Part shown: positions 33,708 to 43,976 of the stretch, piece by piece
Layout: each line of letters starts with the position of its first letter
Position numbering within the stretch: position 1 is the first letter of the stretch
Origin: Chondrus crispus
Taxonomy: Eukaryota; Rhodophyta; Florideophyceae; Gigartinales; Gigartinaceae
DNA length: 64,000 bases
Assembly: GCF_000350225.1 (NCBI RefSeq)
Contig: NW_005179273.1
Coordinates: 17,497 to 81,496, forward strand
Reading direction: 5' to 3'
Notes under the pieces: model-generated
Told to the model about the DNA's origin: nothing
The model's database searches: none
What the model saw: the letters and a program-made list of their open reading frames with translations, nothing else
Translations under genes and position numbers: made by a program

Positions 33708-36700
33708 TCACATGCTTTTACTGGACACTGCAAGCCCCAGAAGTTCTACAAACTTCTGGAATAGAATTCGCCCAAGTGCTTTGGTTAAGATATCGGCAGG
33801 CATCGAAGTGGTCGGACAATGCGACAAATACACAATGTTTCTCTTAATAGCATCTCGTACGTAGTGGTATTTTACATCAACATGTTTGTTGCGACGGTTG
33901 ATCGATTCATTCTGTGCAAACGAAATCGTCCCTGCATTGTCACACCCCATCATGATCGTGGGATCAGAATCAAGTCCGAGGACATCAGCAACAACTTGAC
34001 GCAACCAGGTCGCCTCCTTACACGCTTCACATAGTGCAATGTACTCAGCTTCACACGTCGAAGTCGCAACCACAGTCTGTTTCCGGGAACTCCAACTGAT
34101 AGCTCCACCACAGAACTTGAAAACATATCCGCTGGTCGACTTGCGAGAGTCTGAACAACCGGCCCAGTCAGCATCACTGAAACCGAGCAACTCCGGCGAT
34201 TTGGATTTATTGTCAAACACGATTCCTAAGTTTCGAGTCCCTTGCACGTATCGCATTACTCGTTTTACACCTGCCCAGTGTGACTCACATGGGTTGGCAG
34301 AATGTTGGGAAAGCTTTCCAATGGCGTATGCCAAGTCTGGACGAGTGCCAACCATCAAGTACATAAGGCAACCGACTGCCTCACGATACGGTGCCTTTGT
34401 TTCGGAGTCGTTTTCGATAGAATTCGTGGTTTTGCGACCTTGTTCCATTGGAGTCAGAGAAGGGTTACAAGTCGACATTTTAAAACGGTCAAGCACATTT
34501 AATGCATACTTAGTTTGAGTGAGACTCAATGTCTTGATAGTGCGATCTCTTTGAATCTCAAGACCAATGCAGACTTTTGCCTCACTAAGGTCTTTCATCT
34601 CAAACCGTTTGTTAAGCTCCCCCTTCATCCATTTGATGGCATGGATATCACTACCAGCGAGTAACAAGTCATCGACATAAAGTGCAATTAGCATGATAGT
34701 GTTACCAATGCGTTTAATGTAGAGGCACGGATCACTACGTGAAGTCTCAAATCCCAATTCACCGAGTAAGAAATCATCCACTTTGGTATGCCATTGACGA
34801 GGTGCTTGTTTAAGACCGTAAAGTGCTTTCAAAAGTTTACACACATGATCACTTTTGCTTTTGTCAACGCAGCCTTCGGGTTGCTCCATGTAGATGTCTT
34901 CATCCAAGTCGCCGTTCAAAAACGCAGTCACGACATCCATCTGATGAAGTTCGAGGTCGTAATGAGCAACTAAGGCAAGAAGTAGACGAATAGTCGTAAA
35001 CTTTATGACAGGGGCATATGTCTCAGTATAGTCAAGACCCTGCACTTGCTGGAATCCACGGGCAACAAGTCTGGCTTTTGCACTTTCAACTATATTGCCA
35101 TTTGCATCAGGCAGCTGCTTGACATTGAAAACCCATCGAGATGTCAAGATGTTTGACGCCTCAGATCGAGGAACAAGTTTCCAGGTCTGATTCTTAGTCT
35201 GTGATGCAAGTTCTTTGTCAATGCCGGTTTGCCAGAATGCAGCTCTAGGACCGTGGGTTGCTTGTTTGAAAGTCTTGGGACCTTCAATAGCGACATGCGC
35301 ATGTGAAAGAAGAGCAGCTGCAAAGTTGCTCCTCCACCATGATCCGGGAGGTCTACTGATTCGAGACGATCTTCGTACAGCTGGAGTCGGAGTTGGAGGG
35401 GTGACATTCGGAGTTTCGACGGGAGGTGATACATCATCTTCATCATTCTCACCTACAGAGTGAGTGTCCTCGTTTTCAATAACCTCCCCTGAAATTTCAT
35501 CCTCTTCCGACCCAACCTCATTAGCATTTGGGGTATCGGCTTCATTCTCATTGTCGCCACCGAGCAATACAACGCCAACATCAGAGCTGATTGAATCTTT
35601 TTCATGTGCAGGAATGTCATGCATCCCACATGTCGATTCATCAAACTTGGCATCTCGTGAAACAACAACTTTACTCAACTCTCCGTCCCAAAGTTTGTAT
35701 GCTTTACTGCATTGCGAATAACCGAGAAACATCGCTTCACGCGCTCGCAAGTCAAGCTTACAGAGCTCTAATTTCGGTAATGTATACCAACACTTTGACC
35801 CAAATACTCGCAAATGGCCAACATTTGGAGTTGACTTCATCCAAATGTGATGGGGAGTCGTGTTAACTGGCAAAGCCCGTGAAGTAACTCGATTGCGTAC
35901 ATATACTGCAGTGGCAAGAGCCTCTGCCCAGAATCGTTTACTGACCTGTTTATGAGAAAGCATGGAACGGACAAGATCAATCAAAGTTCGATTTAAACGT
36001 TCAGCAACACCGTTTTGTTCAGGTGTGTAGGCAGTGGTGAGCTGGTGCTGTGTACCGTTTGAATCCAAATATGACTTGAATTCTGTCGACAAGTACTCTC
36101 CCCCTCGATCAGTGCGAAGCACCTTCACTTTGCGACCAGTGTGCGTTTGGGCAAACTGTTCATACAACTTGTATTTTGCAAACGCCTCAGATTTATTTCG
36201 CATCGTGTACACAACTACCCAGTTCGAGTGATCATCTACAAATGTAATGAAGTATCTCGAACCGCCAATGGACTGTACTTCGAGCGGACCGCAAACGTCA
36301 GAATGTACCAAGTCAAGACAGTTCTGTGCTCGAGACGATGATCGCTGTTTCGGGATTACTGATCGCGTTGCTTTGCCGAACACACACGCAGGACAAACGA
36401 GAGAGTGATTGTCAGACTTTCGATTCATTGCTCTGATCACATCGCTTTGACGAACATTGATGCCACTTACCACATTATTGTGAATCATTGATGCGATTCC
36501 TTGTACGTTAACATGGGCCATTCGTTCATGTAGCGTCTGCAAGGTAACTACATGAGCAGAGAAAGTTTCATTCATGACATCAAGTATGAATAAATCCCCA
36601 ACTTGACTAGCTGTGGCAACTACAGTTGGTCCTGCAGTAACGATGCATTTGTCTTTTTCAAATGACACTTGCAAGCCCTTTGAAACGATTTGGCTAACAG

Positions 36701-37805
36701 ACAGAAGCGAGTATCCGAAATCAGGGACATGCAAAACGTTGGACAATTTGCAAGGATGTGGACTACCATTGACGTTCAACATGAATTCTACCTCACCACG
36801 ACCAGCGACATTGGCTCTAGCCTTCGTGCCCATCTCGACTGATCCAGATTGCATCTCTTCATAAGTAACGAACAAAGAGCGATCAAATGTAATGTGGGCA
36901 CTGCAACCGGAATCCACAAGCCATGACCCTGCGTTCACTGCCTTCTTTTCGGGAGAAGAAGTCGAAAGCAGGCATGTAAAGTTGCTTTCAGCAAAGGCAG
37001 CAGTAGAAGTTTCATCTCGAGATACGAATGCACTTGGCTTCATGCCGGGGTTGCGGGACCGGAACCCGTCTGGCGGTGCTGGTCGGCGCCCATTCACATC
37101 CTTGCCCCAGCAACGTGCTGCGGTGTGTCCATGTCGATTACAGTTCGTACATCTCATATCACGTCGAATAGGCATACGATTGACAAGTGCAGGTGCGTGG
37201 GGTGAAGTAGTAGAAGCGGTCTTCATGCTCTCTCGTTGTTCCTCTTGCAGCAGACGACTCTTCACAAACTCGAGTCCAAACACTTTATCCTCATTGCCAA
37301 GTGCGTCAAGTGCAACAATCAAGTTGTCGAATCGTGGAGGCAAGCCATTCAACACAGCCATTGCAATTTCTTTATCGTCAATCTCAACACTCATTGACTG
37401 CAATCTGGCAGCAAGTTGCTTCACACGATTGATGAACACGAGCACTTTCTCGGATGGGAGCATGGAAACAGTGTAAAAGTCGCGACGGGCGGAAAGTTTG
37501 TTGAGCAAAGTGTGACGCTCAAACACATTCAGAATCGCCTCCCATGTCTCTTTCGCACTGCTACACCCTCGCACATGTTGCAAGTAGTCATCAGAAAGCG
37601 TGAGTCCGATGACTGCCTTTGCTTTCGCATCACCACGAATCCACTTCCTGCGATCATCTGACGTCGCATTTTCCGATATATCATCAAAAACGTATTGATC
37701 GACATCTCGGAGAGCAAGCAGTAGCTCGATTTTCTGCTTCCAGATGTAAAAGTTAGATGCGGTCAGCTTCTCGATTCTGACCGATCCAGAGCTTTGGTCA
37801 TCCAT
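33708..37805 (-). CDS. Copia B gag-pol polyprotein, intact
   Basis: ATG at 37803-37805 (MDDQSSGSV), 1365 residues, no stop or shift. In order it has copia gag (1 to about 210), a CCHC knuckle (CTNCNRHGHTAARC, 219-232), protease (DSGCSAH, Asp near 298), the gag-pre-integrase domain, the integrase core with Asp 503 (VHSDVCG), Asp 566 (TDRGGEY) and Glu 602 (NGVAER; D-x35-E), RT with YVDDLLLAG (Asp 1045/1046), and RNase H (SDADWAGC, CEAEYIALCEA, KHVDVKYHYVRD) to the end. It is a single ORF without a gag-pol frameshift, as usual for Copia. With near-identical LTRs it is a recent and possibly competent element. Confidence 0.97.
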   Translation of the reverse strand: MDDQSSGSVRIEKLTASNFYIWKQKIELLLALRDVDQYVFDDISENATSDDRRKWIRGDAKAKAVIGLTLSDDYLQHVRGCSSAKETWEAILNVFERHTLLNKLSARRDFYTVSMLPSEKVLVFINRVKQLAARLQSMSVEIDDKEIAMAVLNGLPPRFDNLIVALDALGNEDKVFGLEFVKSRLLQEEQRESMKTASTTSPHAPALVNRMPIRRDMRCTNCNRHGHTAARCWGKDVNGRRPAPPDGFRSRNPGMKPSAFVSRDETSTAAFAESNFTCLLSTSSPEKKAVNAGSWLVDSGCSAHITFDRSLFVTYEEMQSGSVEMGTKARANVAGRGEVEFMLNVNGSPHPCKLSNVLHVPDFGYSLLSVSQIVSKGLQVSFEKDKCIVTAGPTVVATASQVGDLFILDVMNETFSAHVVTLQTLHERMAHVNVQGIASMIHNNVVSGINVRQSDVIRAMNRKSDNHSLVCPACVFGKATRSVIPKQRSSSRAQNCLDLVHSDVCGPLEVQSIGGSRYFITFVDDHSNWVVVYTMRNKSEAFAKYKLYEQFAQTHTGRKVKVLRTDRGGEYLSTEFKSYLDSNGTQHQLTTAYTPEQNGVAERLNRTLIDLVRSMLSHKQVSKRFWAEALATAVYVRNRVTSRALPVNTTPHHIWMKSTPNVGHLRVFGSKCWYTLPKLELCKLDLRAREAMFLGYSQCSKAYKLWDGELSKVVVSRDAKFDESTCGMHDIPAHEKDSISSDVGVVLLGGDNENEADTPNANEVGSEEDEISGEVIENEDTHSVGENDEDDVSPPVETPNVTPPTPTPAVRRSSRISRPPGSWWRSNFAAALLSHAHVAIEGPKTFKQATHGPRAAFWQTGIDKELASQTKNQTWKLVPRSEASNILTSRWVFNVKQLPDANGNIVESAKARLVARGFQQVQGLDYTETYAPVIKFTTIRLLLALVAHYDLELHQMDVVTAFLNGDLDEDIYMEQPEGCVDKSKSDHVCKLLKALYGLKQAPRQWHTKVDDFLLGELGFETSRSDPCLYIKRIGNTIMLIALYVDDLLLAGSDIHAIKWMKGELNKRFEMKDLSEAKVCIGLEIQRDRTIKTLSLTQTKYALNVLDRFKMSTCNPSLTPMEQGRKTTNSIENDSETKAPYREAVGCLMYLMVGTRPDLAYAIGKLSQHSANPCESHWAGVKRVMRYVQGTRNLGIVFDNKSKSPELLGFSDADWAGCSDSRKSTSGYVFKFCGGAISWSSRKQTVVATSTCEAEYIALCEACKEATWLRQVVADVLGLDSDPTIMMGCDNAGTISFAQNESINRRNKHVDVKYHYVRDAIKRNIVYLSHCPTTSMPADILTKALGRILFQKFVELLGLAVSSKSM

Positions 37806-39000
37806 TTCGCCGAATGGATGTACCCTTCGAGTATACAAGGTCTTCTGTTCCGGGATCCCAAGCCGTTAACCGATAGTCAACACAATGGCAAGCCCACCCG
37901 TATAGGAAGTTTGTAGCGATTACTCGGAAATGTTCTTGGTGCTTGTTCCCGGCGGAGTGGAACAAGCGTATTCTTCTTAAAAATGCCTTAGGGCGCTACC
38001 CCTATATGTCGGCCAGTGCGGGTCTTTCGACTGTGAACTAAATCAAACGTGCCACGAGTAAGCACAACAACTTTGCCTGTAGACGAACCAGGACTTTTGG
38101 TTACTACCGCGAACGGTCCCTGCAACCTAAATCGGCTTGTCCAAACTTGATACGGTACTGCCTCAGAGGGTCTCCCACAACACAAGAATGAAACTGCCTT
38201 CGTCGTACTCGTGTGATTTGTTCACAATCACTCCTTGGGTCACCCTCTTCCGTGCGAACTTAATCAAGGTACGCGACCTTATACACGTATAGTGAGAGGT
38301 TCAGTGTTTAGGCACGTATTCTCTTCACCCAGGGGACCGAAGTCGTACCTATAGGGCTAATACCGAGAGCGTTACCCACACCGCCGACGCACCTCCCGAA
38401 GGCAGAGTGCGGATCGACTAGACCAGTACACTGTGATCCTCCCCGAGGATCAGTAATTCGTCTCTCGACGATTCTTGGTCGGACCCTCGCTCAAGTCAGA
38501 TTTCCAATGGCACCAGCCTTTCACCAAGAGCGAGGGTATGTTCCACTGAGGATTTGGCAGTGCGTTGGCCACTAGGGACTTTCTTCCTCCCGACTAGCGG
38601 AAAGCTCACCCACAGCTCACACAACGACTGCCACGACAAAGCAAAAAACTGAGAACTGACGGACCACTGAGGATTTGGCAGTGCGTTGGCCACTAGGGAC
38701 TTTCTTCCTCCCGACAAGCGGAAGGCTCACCCACAGCTCACACAACGACTGCCACGACAAAGCTGCAAGACCACAAAGTTGATTTCCAAAAACTGGGAAC
38801 TGACGGACCACCAAACTGAAAAATCGGCTGAAACGGTGCTGAAAACGACGGCGAAAACTGAAAAAACTGAAGAACCAAACTCGAAAACGGAGACTGAAAC
38901 TGATACCTTCTTCTTCTGCTTGACGAGCTGAACAAACTGATACTTGAACGACGGCGAAACTCGAACTTGAACCAAAACGAAGACGACGATCAGCGTTGAA
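37806..39000 (-). other. Element B leader
   Basis: 1.2 kb without a convincing ORF. 37850-37905 carries the block with GTTAACGGCTTGGGATCC (sense) shared with A2, C and H. 38477-38540 has a 10-bp inverted repeat around ACCCTCGCTC. Two 121-bp tandem units start at 38543 and 38664. 38810-38990 is low-complexity, CTGAAAAC-like. Unlike C and H, no zinc-finger ORF is present. Confidence 0.6.
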
Positions 39001-39014
39001 CTGGGCCCATAACC
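39001..39014 (-). other. Primer-binding site of element B
   Basis: The plus strand reads CTGGGCCCATAACC immediately left of the 5' LTR; on the sense strand this is GGTTATGGGCCCAG. It pairs with the anticodon stem-loop of initiator tRNA-Met. Confidence 0.9.
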
Positions 39015-39754
39015 TATAGAAAGGTCATCGGGGCAGAGGGAAGAAGGATGGTTGAAGGTTGCTGGTGGTTGACGGGAAAAGAAGTTGATACCATTTTACT
39101 CTTGGTCGCCAACTATTGGCGCTACTTATACTCTTCGAACTACATACAATACGAGCCATTAGGGCTGGTCACGTGACTCTCCTTCTTGCACTGGTTGATA
39201 ATCAAGTGACTCTCCCTGTTGCACTCTCGGTTGATAATCAAGTGACTCTCCCTGTTTGCACTCTCGGTTGATAATCAAGTGACTCTCCTTCTTGCACTCT
39301 CGGTTGATAATCAAGTGACTCTCCTACTTCCACTCTCCGTTGATAATCAAATGACTCTCCTTCTTGCACTCTCTCTTGCTAATAATTTGGGACCGTTTGA
39401 GAGTCAATAATATCTGAATGTACTGTACTGTAGATTACAGATTTTACACTACGATTAATAACCACTGTGGCACATACGTCATACGTGTCACACACGTGTC
39501 AAATCGAGAAAAATGAAACATGTTCAGAATGTACTGTAGAGTGCCACGAGGTACATAACTTACACGTGTGAACACCAAAATTGAAACATGCTCGGAAATG
39601 ATAGGAAAGTGCAACCGTGTACAAATATGACACGTGTCCACCTTGAAGACCAAACATCCTGAAAATGCTCTTGCAAGCATTTTAGGTTTCGTCGACGTAC
39701 ACGTGTAATATCTGTGAGGCTTGGAGCTTAGCATGTGGTCGAAGATTTCCAACA
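39015..39754 (-). repeat. 5' LTR of Copia element B
   Basis: 740 bp, TATAGAAAGG (plus) to TTTCCAACA, followed by the TSD CACAT at 39755-39759. It carries the sense-strand TATA box at 39125-39130 (TATAAGTAGCGCC). B inserted a few bases outside the U copy 2 LTR, between it and the cysteine-rich gene. Confidence 0.96.
39125..39130 (-). promoter_or_regulatory. TATA box of element B 5' LTR
   Basis: TATAAG on the minus strand, 111 bp before the LTR end, in the context TATAAGTAGCGCC that is shared across the clade. Confidence 0.65.
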
Positions 39755-39767
39755 CACATTACATGAT

Positions 39768-40626
39768 TGTAGTGCAATGCGCCTGTCGGGCAGAGACCGC
39801 GGTCCGATGGTCCAGCAAAAACAACAACAGCAACAAAAAGAAGAACTGCCGATGGCACAGCGCTACGGAGTGTCCGACTCTCCCTTCTCCGTTTAAACGA
39901 GCTTGCGACTCGTAGTAGCTCAGGTCCCTGATGGGGGGCACAGAGAAATAGCCCGGCCCGGGATCGGTGTGGTAGAGACTTGCGAAGAGAACTGCTCGAC
40001 GAGTGTGGGGTGGGGCGCGTACGTAGATACCCCGGTTCCACTGGGTTGTAAGGCCAGTACTCGTTGAGCTTCTTCGACAACTTGTAACGCGACAAGGCCT
40101 TCGACGGGGGCGTCGCAACGCAGCCCGACGGGATGAAATGAAAGTACAGCGCTACGTCAACCGTGCCGCCCGATGGCTCGAAACACCTACACCGGTTCGG
40201 TCGCAACCGAGGCCGATGGCACCAACACAAGATAAGGGAAAAGTAGGTAGAATTAGAGATAGAAAAGGATATGGAAGTAAAGGAAAGAGAAAAGGGAACC
40301 CCGAGCGATAGAGGATGCCGTAGGCTTAGGTAAAAGGGAGCGTCTTGGTAGAGACGGACTTCGACCAAGGCGACATTCAACTCCGGCAACTCGGGTTGGT
40401 TTATTGACTTGTTCGGTCAAAGGGCTAAGTTATATAGAGCCCCGCCGGGGCGAGTACAGTTGCTCCCGGCTCTAGATTCTAGATCTAATTAGTAAATAAA
40501 TTAAATAATTAAAATAATCGTGCGCTTCGTCGCACACGTGTGTCCCCCAAACCCGGACTACAGTATCCAATTTTTTCCTTTTTCACTTTCTTCCTCCCCC
40601 CTACCCGAGACGGGTATTGCACTACA
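39768..40626 (+). repeat. 5' LTR of element U copy 2
   Basis: 859 bp, TGTAGTGCAATGCGCC to GTATTGCACTACA, ends inverted. It is homologous to 19488-20425 (copy 1), with the match starting exactly at TGTAGTGC. An ACACGTGT motif lies near 40536. ORFs on the opposite strand differ in frame from those in copy 1 and are not called. Confidence 0.65.
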
Positions 40627-40736
40627 TATCCCCCTTCTGAGCGCTCTCGCGCAGCGGCTTCACTCCCTTGCTTCCCAACTTCTTCCTTTTTCTTCCGACC
40701 ATCGGTCGCCGCTCGCGTGAGAGTAAGACGATCTCC

Positions 40737-42400
40737 ATGCTTCCTTCATCAGATCCCACTGTCGGACATACCACCCGCGGTCGCCGCAGTGTGGGCTTCT
40801 CACACACGCCTTCCATTCCTAGCGACCTTCCCTCCATACCCCGACTTCCCCCGAACACCAACGTTCCTGAACCGGGCTTTCATCCCGATCTCCATCCTTC
40901 ATCAGCCCCTTGTCGATATCCCTCACTAGCCGAGCTCCAAGGTAAATCCATGCGCGACTATCCCTTACTGTACGCGGCCACTCCTTGGTTTTCCCCCATC
41001 GACGTGCGCGACGTCACTAGCATCGGGCGCGACTTTGCCGACGGTGCGGGGATGCTGCCGGGTCACCTTCCCCTTCAAGCCATTTCCTCCTACGATTGGC
41101 GTGCCCGTGTCGCCATTCCCCCTTCTATCCTGCGTCGTTCCTCCCCTCGTGGCCGACAGGGCCTATCCCTGCGGTTCATGGAAGGCGTTCTCGACCGTCT
41201 TGACCTATCCCTATCCGATGCCCTCATCCCTCCGTCCTTCGGATGTGACACGTGGAAGTTTCGCATGGAGGGGGAGCGTGATTACCTTGACAACCTCCTC
41301 AGCTGGACACGGGGTGACCCCGTGCTCGAGGCGGACCGCCTGTGGCATAACCAACTGACGGTGACTAACGATGCCATGTCATACACGCGCGCAATCCTCC
41401 CCCTCAATTTCCGATATATGAAACGCGGGAACATCCCCTTCTTCCAGCATACGGTCCGATTCGAGCGTAAGATGAGATCGGACACGGGATATTTCCTAGC
41501 TTACCAAATGGTTGAGGCGGGGGAAATTGCTCGGTCACACTACCCCAACCGGTACCAGCAACTCCCCTCATGGCGGGACAATTTGAGGTCTGCCAAGGGT
41601 TTTGGGCAGAGCTCGGTCCCATCCTTACCTACTTTGGAAGCCATCTCACTGATCCTCGTCACGGGTTGTGGGTTGTCTTTTTGACGGAGTGGTGCGTGAA
41701 GGTAGCCGCCACCTTGCTCTGGGAGGCGTACGATTGTTGGCGGCTTTGGTATCTTCCTCCGAAGCTCGTCGAACTCATGTGCCTTTTGGACTATACTGTG
41801 CCCTTGGGCGGAGCAGACACCGACTTCGAACTGCACTCCTTACTCGAAAAGATCAATCAGGTCGACTGGGATGTTGTTCCCCCTATCAACTCATCCCGAT
41901 CCTTCGCGAGGCGACGCCCGTCCTTTTCTCCCGGTCGAAGTCACAGTGCGGCGGGTGACTTTGCCTGGTTCAACCCTTGGACATCCGCCTTGTGCTCTCC
42001 CTCCGAAGCGCGCCTCAGTCGCCAATTCGACAACCAAGTTCCAACCCCTGACGTAGCTCCCATACGAGCCATAGATCCCCGCGCAGACGACGTTTGTCCC
42101 CGACCGTCTGCTCCAAATTCCCCTCTCCCCGCAGCCCCTGCCGCTGCTCCTCCTGCTGTCGATATCCCCTCGGCAGGGCATACCGAAACTCTGTCGGTTA
42201 GGGAAGCGTTGCCTTCCCCACCGTCCCCATCAATTCCCAAAAAGAGCGACGGAGCCATTGACATCTACTGCACATTGCTCCGCGCTCATGGCATCGAAGG
42301 TGAAGCTCTCCAAGGGGCTTCCCTCGATGATCTTCGAGTCCTTGCTCGACTCGTTACCTCACTCCCGAAGGAAAAATCTTTGGGTGTGCCGCCCCAATGA
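40737..42400 (+). pseudogene. Element U ORF copy 2, frameshifted
   Basis: The ATG at 40737 (MLPSSDPTVGH) matches the copy 1 start. The frame is open to about 41576, where one base is missing relative to copy 1 (TCATGGCGGGACAATTT) and the reading moves to the frame that ends at 42400. Conserved blocks include PSIPRLPPN, FADGAGMLPGHLPLQA, RSDTGYFLAYQMVEAGEIAR, EVCQGFWAELGPILTYF and, at the end, GIEGEALQGASLDDLRVLAR. The Pro/Ser linker is shorter than in copy 1: about 554 residues in total, without the internal repeat. Conservation concentrated in protein blocks argues that the ORF was once selected. The family is not recognised. Confidence 0.75.
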
Positions 42401-42714
42401 CCTGCCGCTTAGAGCGACTTCCCCGTGATCCGTTCTCGGACTATTACCCCTTTGGGAGTGACGTCCGATTACCGACGTCATCCGGTAGCTTTTAGCCAAT
42501 AAAATGAATCACCTGCGTACCCCCCTGGTCTCAGATTACCTCCTCTTTTGTGACCTCCTCTTGCATTCGGCCGGGGCGTGGCGGCCTCAGACACTATTTT
42601 TCTAGTCGTTTTCTCCCCTTTTGCATTAGTCGTCCCCTGTACAACACCAATGTTCGCAACCTCAGTTGCTCCTTGGTCCGTTTGGATCCCTCATCGCAGA
42701 ACTACTGGCTCTCC
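42401..42714 (+). mobile_element. Element U copy 2 tail, part 1
   Basis: Non-coding sequence after the U stop, with patches shared with copy 1 on its minus strand (CACCTGCG, CCTCCTCTTTTG, GGCGTGGCGGCCTCAGACAC). It ends in TCTCC (42710-42714), the TSD of element C, and continues at 50573. Confidence 0.7.
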
Positions 42715-43965
42715 TAATGGTAGGTTCGGAGGGGCAAGGGAAAGAAAGAGGGCAGGTTGATGTGTGTGAGTGAAGGAGTTGGTGCCGAGGTTTACTTGGA
42801 GCCGTCTTTCGGCGATACTTATACACTTTGAGTGTTACACTATCCCATTACTTTAGCACCTGGTAAACCGTACTCACCATATGCGCGACCAAGCGCGGTC
42901 CTCTTCTGGCCCGTCCACACTGTTCTATTTCCACCTTACGAATTGACTATTGACTATCAGTGCACAACAGTTTCTACACATTTCGAGTGACTGTAAACCA
43001 TGGCCCTATGCATGCAATCGTTTCATACCTTACTAATCTGCATCCAGACATGACAGAATATATTCTTGCACAATGAACAACTTGGCATCTCTCTATTTCC
43101 AACAACGCAAAGTCCTGTCATATCTCAGTCCCCATACATGCCCTTGTTTCGTACCTTACTAATTTCGGTACACACTGCCAGACAACTATCACGGATAGCA
43201 ACAATGTGCATCCAGACTTTCTACACATCTCACGTGATATCCGATGTGAATCACACGAGTACTGTCATCAACTTGCATCCAACGGCGCACCATAACGAGA
43301 GCACAGTACAACGTCGCATGCTGACGAGAGTGTAGTACAACGGCGCATGCTGATGCAAGGGTCGCATAAAGCGTGACGCGTACACTGAATACTCACGTAA
43401 GTACATGTCTCTTGCGAGAAATACTTGTTGTACTTTTAATTCACATGTACTGTGCTCGGACACGCGCCGGACCGTATGTAGGCGACGTGTACAAGTGTAC
43501 GTACACGCAGCAACCTGGCGATTTGTACATGTGTACACCGCACACAAGTGTCCAGCGCCAAGGCCACCCGTAATTACCCATTACAACCATGGTGAACAAC
43601 TTGAAACCCCCGAAATGATGTAATTAAAACGTATACCGATCATTCAAGATATATCACCAGCATGACTGCATATAAGTGGACAATAACAGACCAATAGAAT
43701 TGCAGCATTCGAACCGACACCCAATAGATTTGCAGTATTGCCTGTGTAGCCCTATAACGGTTGGGGCCAAATGCAATTTTTCGGCATTTATGCAAATTTG
43801 CATAACCCTCCAAAAGTCCACTTTCGTCCCCAGAACCCCAAAATCTGAGAATTTACACGTGTCATGTGGTGATATGGGGTGAGGGTCCGGACCGTCGAGT
43901 CATGTACACGTGTCGCTCGATTTTGCACTTTCCAGATAACAGCATGTGGTCGCACATTTTCAATA
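42715..43965 (-). repeat. 3' LTR of Copia element C
   Basis: 1251 bp, flanked by TCTCC. The sense strand runs TATTGAAAATG to ACCTACCATTA, so it ends TA...TA rather than TG...CA. It has the ATGCAAATTTGCAT palindrome near 43790, CCAAT motifs near 43690 and 43730, and repeated TACATGTGTACA/ACACGTGT boxes. It differs from the 5' LTR at about four bases. The polypurine tract (GAGGGGAGG on minus) is at 43966-43974. Confidence 0.95.
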
Positions 43966-43976
43966 CCTCCCCTCGA

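Noticed and set aside
39001-39014. Possible tRNA-Met gene at CTGGGCCCATAACC
   Set aside because: Only the anticodon arm complement is present, directly beside an LTR. There is no cloverleaf, so it is a primer-binding site.
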